Assembly: GCA_016710075.1 (NCBI GenBank) | Contig: JADJLO010000006.1 | Coordinates: 1-64,000 of the forward strand | Direction: 5' to 3' | From: Acidobacteriota bacterium | GTDB taxonomy: Bacteria > Acidobacteriota > Blastocatellia > RBC074 | Length of the DNA stretch: 64,000 nt | Shown: positions 1 through 6,783 of the stretch, in pieces | How positions within the stretch are numbered: position 1 is the stretch's first letter | Layout: each line of letters opens with the position of its first letter | The notes under the pieces: model-generated | Seen by the model: the letters and a program-made list of their open reading frames with translations, nothing else | Databases searched by the model: none | What the model was told of the DNA's origin: nothing | Position numbers and translations under genes: made by a program

Positions 1-749
1 TGTTGATCGTAAACGACAACGAAAAGCAGCAGTATATCGCGGCGTTCGACAAGCAGACAGGCAAGCAGGTCTGGCGCTCGAATAGAGACGTGGGCGGCAA
101 TGGGCATTCGGATCGGCGGTCAGGGTGGGCGACGCCGTTTGTCTGGCGCCACGCGCTGCGCACCGAGGTCGTGGTGCCGGGTCCCTGGGAGACAGTCAGT
201 TACGACCTTGCGGGGAAAGAACTGTGGCGCCTGACGGGAATGTCGTCGATGGCGATTCCGATGCCATTCGCCTGCGACGGACTGCTGTATCTCGACGGCG
301 GGCGGGGAGGGCCGTTGTTCGCGCTGCGTCCCGGCGCCGCGGGCGATATCTCGCTCGGAAAAGATGAGACCTCGAACGAGTATGTCGTCTGGTCGCAGGC
401 ACGCGGCGGGACTTATCTGCCGACTCCCCTGGCATACGAGGGCGCCTTGTATGCGCTGACCGAGACGGGCATCCTGAGCCGCTTTGACGCCCGAACCGGA
501 AAGTTGACATACAAGACACGGATCGACCCGGCGGCAACGGCTTTCACTGCCTCGCCCTGGGCCTACAACGGCAAGTTGTTCTGCCTGAGCGAGGAGGGCC
601 AGACGTTCGTGATAGCGGCGGGCGAGAAGTTCCAGCTATTGCACGTGAATGAACTCGACGAAATGGCGCTGGCGTCACCTGCCATCGTCGGCGAGCGATT
701 GCTGGTTCGCACCGAAACCAGGCTCTACTCCATTCGCAACAACAAGTGA
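1..749 (+). CDS. PQQ-binding-like beta-propeller protein, 5' end outside window
   Basis: The reading frame is open to the left edge, so only the C-terminal part (about 249 residues) is visible and the true start lies upstream. Propeller-blade motifs recur: AFDKQTGKQVWR, SYDLAGKELWR and SRFDARTGKLTY, each of the 'D..TGK..W' type seen in PQQ/BamB-like blades. The protein is probably secreted or outer-membrane associated and may bind a ligand or act as a scaffold. No substrate can be read from the fragment. The stop is followed by about 80 bp before the next gene, so an operon with the multicopper oxidase is possible but unproven. Confidence 0.8.
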   Translation, partial: LIVNDNEKQQYIAAFDKQTGKQVWRSNRDVGGNGHSDRRSGWATPFVWRHALRTEVVVPGPWETVSYDLAGKELWRLTGMSSMAIPMPFACDGLLYLDGGRGGPLFALRPGAAGDISLGKDETSNEYVVWSQARGGTYLPTPLAYEGALYALTETGILSRFDARTGKLTYKTRIDPAATAFTASPWAYNGKLFCLSEEGQTFVIAAGEKFQLLHVNELDEMALASPAIVGERLLVRTETRLYSIRNNK

Positions 750-830
750 GCGGGCAATATCGCTGGTAACGTGCCGTCAGGCCGCTCTAAATATCAAGTA
801 CCCCGATAAATGTCATCCCGGAGACCGTAC

Positions 831-1991
831 ATGAAGATTGTTTTTGTGGCATTGATTGTTGTCACTACCCTGAGCGGTTGTTCTCGCAGCCCGCAGCCCG
901 CAACCGATACGAAATCGAAGGTCAATACTTATTACGTTGCTGCCGATGAGGTGGATTGGAATTATACCCCCAGCGGCCTGGATCAAATGATGGGGATGGA
1001 CTTCATGGGATATGCGAAAGTGGTTACTGAACGGGGGCCGCATCGCATCGGCACAGTGTACCGGAAGGCGCTTTATCGGGAGTACACGGACGAAACCTTC
1101 ACGAAACTGAAGCCGCGACCGGCCGGCTCGGAGTATCTCGGCATGCTGGGGCCAATCCTGCGCGCCGAAGTCGGTGAGACCATCCGCGTCGTTTTCAGGA
1201 ATAATGGTACTCACCCTTTTACGATGCACCCTCACGGCGTCTTCTACAGGAAGGATTCCGAAGGGGCGCCGTATGCCGACGGCACATCGGGAGGCGACAA
1301 GAAGGATGATGGCGTTCCGCCCGGTCAGACTCACGTTTACACCTGGGATGTGCCTGAAAGAGCCGGCCCGGGCCCGCAAGACCCGAGCTCGATGGTGTGG
1401 CTTTATCATTCCCATGCCATGGATCTGAAGGATGTCGAGAGCGGCTTGATTGGCGCCATCATCGTGACCCGCCGTGGGATGGCTGATCAGAATGGCAGGC
1501 CCAAAGATGTCGATAAGGAATTCGTCAACCTGTTCATGATTTTTGATGAGAATGGATCCTGGTACCTCGACCATAACATCCAGACCTTCACGACCGATCC
1601 AAAGGGTGTGAACAAGGTGGAATCAGGCCCGCCTTTTGTGGATGAGGGAAGCGTCATGACATTGGAGCTGACAGGATTCGTCGCCTCGAATCTTAAAGCA
1701 ACGATCAATGGGTACATGTATTCCAACATGCCAATGATGACCATGAAAAAAGGGGAACGCGTGCGATGGTATCTCATCACCGTGGGGCAAGTCTTCAACT
1801 TTCATACGCCGCACTGGCACGGAAACGTCGTCATGCAGGCAGGTCGTCAAACAGACGTAATCTCGATTGCACCTGCACAAATGGAGACGGTGGACATGAT
1901 TCCTGACGATCCGGGAACGTGGATGTACCACTGCCATATTGCGGATCATATGCACGCCGGAATGGTGGCTAATTACAAGGTCGAGCCATAA
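831..1991 (+). CDS. Ceruloplasmin-like multicopper oxidase lipoprotein
   Basis: I chose ATG 831 because it begins a clean lipoprotein signal (basic MK, hydrophobic stretch, lipobox LSGC); an earlier in-frame start at 810 would bury it. The mature protein of about 360 residues has two cupredoxin domains. Copper motifs are present: HPFTMHPHG near residue 128, WLYHSHAMD near 190, HTPHWHG near 327, and HCHIADHMHAGM near 367, the last giving the type-1 Cys/His/Met ligands. The N-terminal domain (EYLGMLGPILRAEVG) resembles ceruloplasmin/factor VIII A-domains. The likely role is oxidation of Cu(I), Fe(II) or phenolics at the membrane surface. A two-domain laccase is the alternative. Confidence 0.85.
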   Translation: MKIVFVALIVVTTLSGCSRSPQPATDTKSKVNTYYVAADEVDWNYTPSGLDQMMGMDFMGYAKVVTERGPHRIGTVYRKALYREYTDETFTKLKPRPAGSEYLGMLGPILRAEVGETIRVVFRNNGTHPFTMHPHGVFYRKDSEGAPYADGTSGGDKKDDGVPPGQTHVYTWDVPERAGPGPQDPSSMVWLYHSHAMDLKDVESGLIGAIIVTRRGMADQNGRPKDVDKEFVNLFMIFDENGSWYLDHNIQTFTTDPKGVNKVESGPPFVDEGSVMTLELTGFVASNLKATINGYMYSNMPMMTMKKGERVRWYLITVGQVFNFHTPHWHGNVVMQAGRQTDVISIAPAQMETVDMIPDDPGTWMYHCHIADHMHAGMVANYKVEP

Positions 1992-2249
1992 CTGCTGTTC
2001 ATTATACTACTGGCCGGATTCTGGCATCCACGCCTTTCATGCCGCTTGCGGCTTAAACCGTAGAGGAAAGCCTTATATTTGGAAAATGTAACTGCTCAGC
2101 CATGCTTTACGGGACTCCGCAGATGACCACATTGGACTCAGTTCGTGGCTCATCTGGCTAAATCACGACCCGGTGATGGACAGCGCTTTCTGTTCGCGGT
2201 AGACGAGGCAAACCAGCCTGACGAGGTTCACGGGCGTGGCGCCCTCTTT

Positions 2250-2348
2250 GGGTACGCACGCGTCCTCGCGTGCAGACTCGCGCGAAAGACTACTTGAAAA
2301 GAGACAGGCGTCTCGCCAAGCCCAGCACGCGGGGACGCGTGCGTACCC
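2250..2348. repeat. 24-bp inverted repeat, arms 2250-2273 and 2325-2348
   Basis: The left arm begins GGGTACGCACGCGTCC and the right arm ends GGACGCGTGCGTACCC. They are complementary at 23 of 24 positions and are separated by 51 bp. The element is GC-rich and non-coding, comparable in build to the GC-rich inverted repeats at 10892-11009 and 52759-52869, though of different sequence. Confidence 0.8.
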
Positions 2349-2457
2349 AGCGGCGAATAGCGACGTGGCATCACCACTCAGGCCAAAAGCCGGACTGGCG
2401 CTCCTAACGCTCGGGGCCATGCTCCTTATGGCGGGCAGGTTCAATCCGGATACGCTC

Positions 2458-2484
2458 GTATACAAGGAACACTTCCTTGTATAC
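2458..2484. promoter_or_regulatory. Perfect 12-bp palindrome with 3-bp centre upstream of cupin gene
   Basis: GTATACAAGGAA, then CAC, then TTCCTTGTATAC. It lies 68 bp upstream of the cupin start. The symmetry and position fit an operator for a dimeric regulator. A small stem-loop is the alternative. No regulator gene lies next to it. Confidence 0.5.
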
Positions 2485-2552
2485 TACCCGCCGCCCGATG
2501 AGTTCCATATGGAATACGAATCTCACACACGAAAATCCATACGAGGTGATCA

Positions 2553-2945
2553 ATGACGAATATCAAACAATTCAACATCGCCGGCACTTATATCGCGCTG
2601 GATGATTCGTGCGGCGCAAGGCCATTGCCGGTGACGGACGATTTCTGGCAGGCCCTTGGCAGTGGTCGTTTCGGCCAGTTCTCCAGATTGGTCGCGAGTA
2701 TGTCTTATGACAAGGACTGGGCTACGTGGGAAAAGCATCCGGCCGGCGAAGAGGTCGTCTGCCTGATTGAGGGCGACGTCGATCTGGTGCTGGATATCAA
2801 CGGGGCCGAGACCGTTGTCACGCTCAACCAGCCCGGCGCCTTCGTTCTGGTCCCGAAAGACACGTGGCACACAGCCCGGGTAAAAGCTCCGTCGAAGATG
2901 TTCTTCATTACGCCCGGCGAGGGGACTCAAAACCGGCCGGTGTGA
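2553..2945 (+). CDS. Cupin-domain protein
   Basis: A 130-residue single-domain cupin. ATG 2553 follows ACGAGGTGATCA, which contains an acceptable ribosome binding site. The cupin core is visible: EKHPAGEEVVCLIEGDVDLVLD (positions about 68-89) for motif 1 and PGAFVLVPKDTWHTARV for motif 2. The first His of motif 1 and the His of DTWHTA are the likely metal ligands. The function is unknown; proteins of this size are often quercetinase-like or sugar/small-molecule binding. A deleted second copy lies at 4672-4811. Confidence 0.85.
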   Translation: MTNIKQFNIAGTYIALDDSCGARPLPVTDDFWQALGSGRFGQFSRLVASMSYDKDWATWEKHPAGEEVVCLIEGDVDLVLDINGAETVVTLNQPGAFVLVPKDTWHTARVKAPSKMFFITPGEGTQNRPV

Positions 2946-2977
2946 TTTGGAGCAGAAGCTTTGGTATTTAGAGTTCT

Positions 2978-3017
2978 TTACTGATACTGTTTGCGAATTC
3001 GCCAACAGTATCAGTAA
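2978..3017. repeat. Near-perfect palindrome after cupin gene
   Basis: Arms TTACTGATACTGTT (2978-2991) and AACAGTATCAGTAA (3004-3017) are perfectly complementary around a centre that is itself almost palindromic (GCGAATTCGC). It sits 32 bp after the cupin stop and could act as a bidirectional terminator or be a REP-like repeat. Related sequences occur at 32678-32703 and, more loosely, at 11011-11061. Confidence 0.75.
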
Positions 3018-3066
3018 TTCATGTTACACATTCGTGCGTAAAATGAGTCAATAAAGGAGAATACCG

Positions 3067-3370
3067 ATGAAATACATGATTAGCTGGTTCGAGCGTCCAC
3101 AAGGATCACCTGTGGAGTATGAGAATGCGCAGAAGCGGATACTGGAGGTTTTTACTCTATAGACAGCTCCCGCCAATTTCAATATCGAGTTGTTCGTAGT
3201 GCGAGTGGGTGATTGGGGTGGTTATATGCTGGTTGACTGCGACGATCCGGTGACGGTTCACAAGGTTTGCTCGACTTGAATTCCAGGCGCGACCCGTAAT
3301 TGCCGTTGAGGACGCTGTCAGGGTTGAACTCGAAGCGATTGCCTGGCGTGAAGGACTCAAAAGCACGTGA
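3067..3370 (+). pseudogene. Broken DUF3303-like small protein gene
   Basis: ATG 3067 is preceded by a good AAAGGAG site. The frame reads MKYMISWFERPQGSPVEY and so on, then hits TAG at 3160. It continues in the same frame as NFNIELFVVRVGDWGGYML to a TGA at 3277. The rest (FQARPVIAVEDAVRVELEAI) is in the next frame and ends at 3370. Joined, the pieces give a protein of about 100 residues that I recognise as resembling the DUF3303 family. The in-frame stop plus the frameshift argue for a dead gene. Family assignment is from memory. Confidence 0.65.
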
Positions 3371-3408
3371 CATTCAAGAGGATCATCTCGACTATAGTTT
3401 GATTACAG

Positions 3409-3480
3409 CCCGGGGCAGGCGCGAAGCTCGTCGCCCCGGGTTGTGGTCTCCGCAATTATCCGGACGGGGCAACGCCCCGT
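3409..3480. terminator. Two GC-rich hairpins, terminator-like
   Basis: CCCGGGGC (3409-3416) pairs with GCCCCGGG (3433-3440). ACGGGGC (3464-3470) pairs with GCCCCGT (3474-3480) around a 3-nt loop. They lie between the dead DUF3303-like gene and the 3' end of the convergent VWA gene. No U-tract follows, so a role in termination is only possible. Confidence 0.4.
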
Positions 3481-3570
3481 GAGCTTTGCCATGGGAGTGG
3501 GAGTGCCGCAAATGCAGGGCGGCTGGTCAAGTCAAGTAAAGGCCATCAATTCAATCAGAAGCCGGGGCAT

Positions 3571-4551
3571 TTAATTCACCTTGAATGCGACTCGCAGCGG
3601 CAGGTTCTTCAATAGTGGGTTGCCTGACGAGAGTTGAATCTTGAGGCCATTCTTGTTTCCTGTCGGAATTGAGGACGGCCCAGTCAGGGTGAGGCTGTAT
3701 TGATGGCGCAAGGCTGCTCCAAGAGAGTCGAAAGCAAGAGCCACCTGATCCACTGTAACGGGACTGTAGTTGATGCCGCCCGTATCATTGACCAGTTCCG
3801 TCATATCGCTATTATATGCCTCGCTTACTCTTAGCATTTGTCTCGTTCCCGTCAGATAGTTGATGATCGATTTTGGCGTCTCCGTTAAACTGTATGCGTT
3901 GGCGACGTTGATCGTATAAACCGATACATCAGAATTGCGGACTGTCTTTCTCAGATCCCTGAAACGCCCAATTCTCGAACCGTTTTCATTTCCGTCGCTG
4001 ATGATGATAATCGCGCGTTTTTTATGACCGGCCGATTTCATCATTCCCATGCCGCGATCGATGGCGTCAAATAGCGAGGTCTTGGCCTTACTCTCGCTCT
4101 TGATGAGTTGTTGCAGCCCTGCAGAGAACGCGGGCCCGTCGTTACTGGTCCAGTCCATAATCACTCTCGGTTCCTTGTTGAAAACGATCAGACCGTATTC
4201 GTTTTCTGGGTTTCCGGCGTAGATGAAATCCCTGATCTTCATGGCCCAGTATTTCGTTATCATGCCGGATTTTGGATCTATCTGCATCGAACCGGAATTG
4301 TCTACGATAAACAGGACACTCGCAGGATCGTCATTTTCTACAAACCTGCCGATGACGGCATGCCTGTTATCGAGGGTGATTTTGAAGTCCTGCGTCGTCA
4401 GGCCTGTCACTGGCCTGCCAAACTCATCAGTCACGTGGACGCTCAGTTTCAGAACCGATTGAGCCCGAGCCGGACTCAAGGTACCGTATGCCGTAAGGAT
4501 TCCGCACAGTGCGATAACCATTAAAAAGCTTGATCCAGGTGACATATTCAT
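3571..4551 (-). CDS. Secreted VWFA-related domain protein
   Basis: 326 residues. ATG 4551 is preferred over the TTG at 4569 because an AAAGGG site sits about 10 bases upstream. There is an N-terminal hydrophobic signal with a plausible cleavage after ARA-Q. Next comes a short Ig-like stretch (LSVHVTDEFGRPVTGLTTQDF), then a von Willebrand A domain with an intact MIDAS (DNSGSM near residue 85, SDGNENG for the Asp). This domain order is common in Acidobacteriota, where the proteins are secreted and of unknown role, probably metal-dependent adhesion or protein-protein contacts. The gene is convergent with its left neighbours and stands alone. Confidence 0.85.
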   Translation of the reverse strand: MNMSPGSSFLMVIALCGILTAYGTLSPARAQSVLKLSVHVTDEFGRPVTGLTTQDFKITLDNRHAVIGRFVENDDPASVLFIVDNSGSMQIDPKSGMITKYWAMKIRDFIYAGNPENEYGLIVFNKEPRVIMDWTSNDGPAFSAGLQQLIKSESKAKTSLFDAIDRGMGMMKSAGHKKRAIIIISDGNENGSRIGRFRDLRKTVRNSDVSVYTINVANAYSLTETPKSIINYLTGTRQMLRVSEAYNSDMTELVNDTGGINYSPVTVDQVALAFDSLGAALRHQYSLTLTGPSSIPTGNKNGLKIQLSSGNPLLKNLPLRVAFKVN

Positions 4552-4671
4552 TTCTTTTATCCCTTTCAATCAGTTAGATTGATTGCCTTAAGTTGATTAA
4601 GCGGGAAATTCAGGGAACTGGTATCACTCATTCCGACATCCGAGAAAATTCAAAGCCGGCTGTCTGGTTGG

Positions 4672-4811
4672 GACAGTTCCAGCGATTGGTGACGAGTATG
4701 TCTTATGACAAGGACTGGGCAACGTGAGAGAAGCATACAACCCGGGTAAAAGCTCTGTCGAAGATGTTCTTCATTACGCCCGGCGAGGGGACTCAAAACC
4801 GGCCGGTTTGA
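4672..4811 (+). pseudogene. Decayed, internally deleted copy of the cupin gene
   Basis: Two blocks of the cupin gene are found fused. The first matches about 2675-2740 (AGTATGTCTTATGACAAGGA is identical). The second matches about 2874-2945 (AAGATGTTCTTCATTACGCC is identical). The roughly 135 bp between them, carrying the metal-binding core, are missing. A TGA also interrupts the first block where the intact gene has TGG. It is non-functional and reflects a duplication followed by deletion. Confidence 0.85.
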
Positions 4812-4914
4812 TCGGTCAGTAGATTTCGACACCGGCAAAAAAACGAAACAAACCGGGAAGTTTCGACGTGATACTCTTTTGGTCAAGCCTGCTTTTAACC
4901 TGGAGAAAAAGAAT

Positions 4915-5688
4915 ATGGCGGCATTTGATGGGAAGGTGGTAATCGTTACCGGCGGCAGTTCCGGGCTGGGAGAGGCGGCGGCATTGAAGTTTGCCGGCGA
5001 AGGCGCAAAGGTGGTCATCGCAGCCCGCAGGGAAGACAAAAGTCTCGACGTCGTCAAGCGGATCGAGGCGCTGGGTGGCGAAGGCGTATTCATCAGGACC
5101 GATGTCACCAAACGCGCCGATATTGAAGCCCTGGTCGAGGGCGCCGTCGCCAGATTCGGGAGGCTCGATTGCGCGGTCAATAATGCCGGCATCGTCGGTC
5201 CGGTTTTTGTCCCTGCGGCAAATATCCCTGAAGACGCCTGGGATGAAGTCATGACCGCGAATCTGAAATCCGTCTTTTTGTGCATGAAGTACGAAATCCC
5301 GGCGATGCTCCGGAATGGCTGCGGCTCGATAGTCAATATCTCATCGATCTACGGCTACAAATCGAGTGATGCCGGCCACGCTGCATACTGCGCCAGCAAG
5401 CATGGGGTCATCGGCCTTTCGAAGACAGCCGCCCTCGATTACGCTCAGCAGGGAATCAGGATCAATGTAGTTTCACCGGGCTACACCCATTCCGAGATGG
5501 TCGACCCGGTTGCCGAGTCGGCTCCGGAACTGACCGGAGCTCTCGTCAATCGACACTCAGGCATGAACCGGCTGGGCAACGCCGAAGAGACCGCCGAGGC
5601 CATCGCATGGCTCTGCTCAGATGCCGCCAGCTTCGTCAATGGAGTCGTCCTGCCTGTCGACGGCGGGGATAAGACGACACTATATTGA
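4915..5688 (+). CDS. SDR-family oxidoreductase
   Basis: 257 residues, classical short-chain dehydrogenase size. ATG 4915 follows CTGGAGAAAAAG; an earlier in-frame GTG at 4879 adds only an unlikely leader. The Rossmann motif is TGGSSGLG (about residues 12-19), the NNAG motif is present, and the catalytic Ser/Tyr/Lys are in NISS and YCASK. The C-terminal PVDGG.. motif is typical. The Arg pair after beta-2 (AARRED) suggests NADP(H) preference. The substrate cannot be read. It appears monocistronic, with the decayed cupin copy just upstream. Confidence 0.92.
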   Translation: MAAFDGKVVIVTGGSSGLGEAAALKFAGEGAKVVIAARREDKSLDVVKRIEALGGEGVFIRTDVTKRADIEALVEGAVARFGRLDCAVNNAGIVGPVFVPAANIPEDAWDEVMTANLKSVFLCMKYEIPAMLRNGCGSIVNISSIYGYKSSDAGHAAYCASKHGVIGLSKTAALDYAQQGIRINVVSPGYTHSEMVDPVAESAPELTGALVNRHSGMNRLGNAEETAEAIAWLCSDAASFVNGVVLPVDGGDKTTLY

Positions 5689-5986
5689 AACTGCAGATAG
5701 CTGTTTAGTCTATAACCAGCTTTCTTCATTCTGGAAAGGATTTAATCTGAATCCATTTCAAATGATGAGGTGTCCACCAAACCCGGTCAGCTTCACCTGA
5801 TAATTTTATTGAATCAAGGGCAGGGAATGACTATACTCCCCACGAATTGAAAGAACGTTCAACAACATTAATTTTTTTGGATGTCATCTCAGCCGATCAT
5901 CATCCGGCAAGTACTCTCAATGAGTCGTGACAATGGTTCCGGCATAGATAGAGGCCTTTCGCACAGAGTACACACCGAGTAAAACG
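5689..5986 (+). other. Intergenic stretch, nothing recognised
   Basis: AT-rich, without a supported gene on either strand and without a clear repeat. It probably holds only flanking and promoter sequence. Confidence 0.4.
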
Positions 5987-6118
5987 ATGAATGAATCATC
6001 CGAAAAACTACCAACACCGTTTGACTACGGTGAGGTCTACGATCTTGTTCTCAAGGACATTCCATACGGATTCGACTTCTGCACACCTACAAATACGAAA
6101 TGGCGCGGCTGTTCGTGA
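5987..6118 (+). pseudogene. N-terminal fragment of a class I SAM methyltransferase
   Basis: ATG 5987 opens a 43-codon frame. Residues 11-31 read PFDYGEVYDLVLKDIPYGFD and match, from memory, the N-terminus of small SAM-dependent methyltransferases, just before the position of the glycine-rich SAM motif. After residue 31 the similarity stops and a TGA follows at 6116. The SAM-binding core is absent. This is most likely a truncated remnant. Confidence 0.5.
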
Positions 6119-6156
6119 GGCGTCAGGAACACTAACATTACTTTGGAGGGATAATT

Positions 6157-6528
6157 CTGCAACTGGGAGCTTTCTCTGTTAGCCTGGCCGTTAAAGATAT
6201 CGAGGCGTCGAAACTCTTTTACGAAAAGCTGGGTTTTAAAGTTTTCGCAGGAGATCAATTGCGGAATTGGCTGATTATGAAGAATGGCGCGCACGTTATT
6301 GGATTGTTTCAAGGCATGTTCGATAAAAACATTCTCACCTTCAACCCGGGCTGGAATAGCGATGCTGAGCCACTCGAAGAATTCACCGACGTTCGAGAAT
6401 TGCAGCGCCTGCTCAAAGATCGCGGAGTAAACATGGTTTCAGAAGCAGACGAAAGCACTGCCGGCCCGGCCAGCTTTGTGATTGTTGATCCGGATGGAAA
6501 CACGATTCTGGTGGATCAGCACGTATAG
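6157..6528 (+). CDS. VOC-family (glyoxalase/bleomycin-resistance-like) protein with non-ATG start
   Basis: The conserved N-terminus (LGAFSVSLAVKDIEASKLFY) lies upstream of any in-frame ATG or TTG. The frame can only open at CTG 6157 or ATT 6154, both downstream of a strong GGAGGG at 6145-6150. From CTG the protein is 123 residues and complete: first beta-alpha-beta-beta-beta unit, FYEKLGFKVF, then FVIVDPDGNTILVDQ at the end. VOC proteins bind metal and small electrophiles, but the exact role is unknown. Either a rare start codon is used or the original ATG has mutated. An attC-like hairpin follows the gene. Confidence 0.75.
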   Translation: MQLGAFSVSLAVKDIEASKLFYEKLGFKVFAGDQLRNWLIMKNGAHVIGLFQGMFDKNILTFNPGWNSDAEPLEEFTDVRELQRLLKDRGVNMVSEADESTAGPASFVIVDPDGNTILVDQHV

Positions 6529-6565
6529 GAAATGTGGCAGTAGGAGTTTCCGTCTGAGAAGCAGC

Positions 6566-6618
6566 GCATAACATTCTTTACACCGGAGCGTCCGCTCCGG
6601 CCAACGCTGTCATAAGGC
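6566..6618 (+). other. attC-like palindrome after VOC gene (weak)
   Basis: GCATAAC (R''-like box) is followed by CATTCTTTACACCGGAGCG and its hairpin partner CGCTCCGG. The left half is nearly identical to the left half of the attC-like site at 16191-16264 (CATTCATTGCACCGGAGCG). No clean right-hand core box is visible, so this may be a remnant. Confidence 0.4.
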
Positions 6619-6783
6619 AGTCTGAATTCGAAAGGAGCGAAGAAAGGCCAGGACCAGACGGCTTGAGATTCAGGCGGGGCACCCCTTTGGGAACTGCTCG
6701 CTCAGCAGGATCTGCCCGCGACCTCTCCAGCCAGGAGCACCTTATGTCGGAACAAACGCGTAAGCGTTCACATGGAGGCTATC

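Larger units (their letters stand above)
1992..2552 (+). other. Gene-free stretch holding two inverted repeats
   Basis: I see no convincing gene here. An open frame at 2236-2556 has no recognisable domain and no ribosome binding site, and it runs through two inverted repeats that are listed separately. The 3' part, just ahead of the cupin gene, is likely its promoter region. Confidence 0.5.

Noticed and set aside
813..1574. 253-codon open frame on the minus strand
   Set aside because: Lies fully antisense to the multicopper oxidase gene, which has all copper motifs; no family signature and no ribosome binding site.
2236..2556. 106-codon open frame before the cupin gene
   Set aside because: Passes through both inverted repeats, has no conserved sequence and no ribosome binding site.
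4650..5336. 228-codon minus-strand frame opposite the SDR gene
   Set aside because: Antisense shadow of a clear SDR; low-complexity Ser/Pro/Ala composition.
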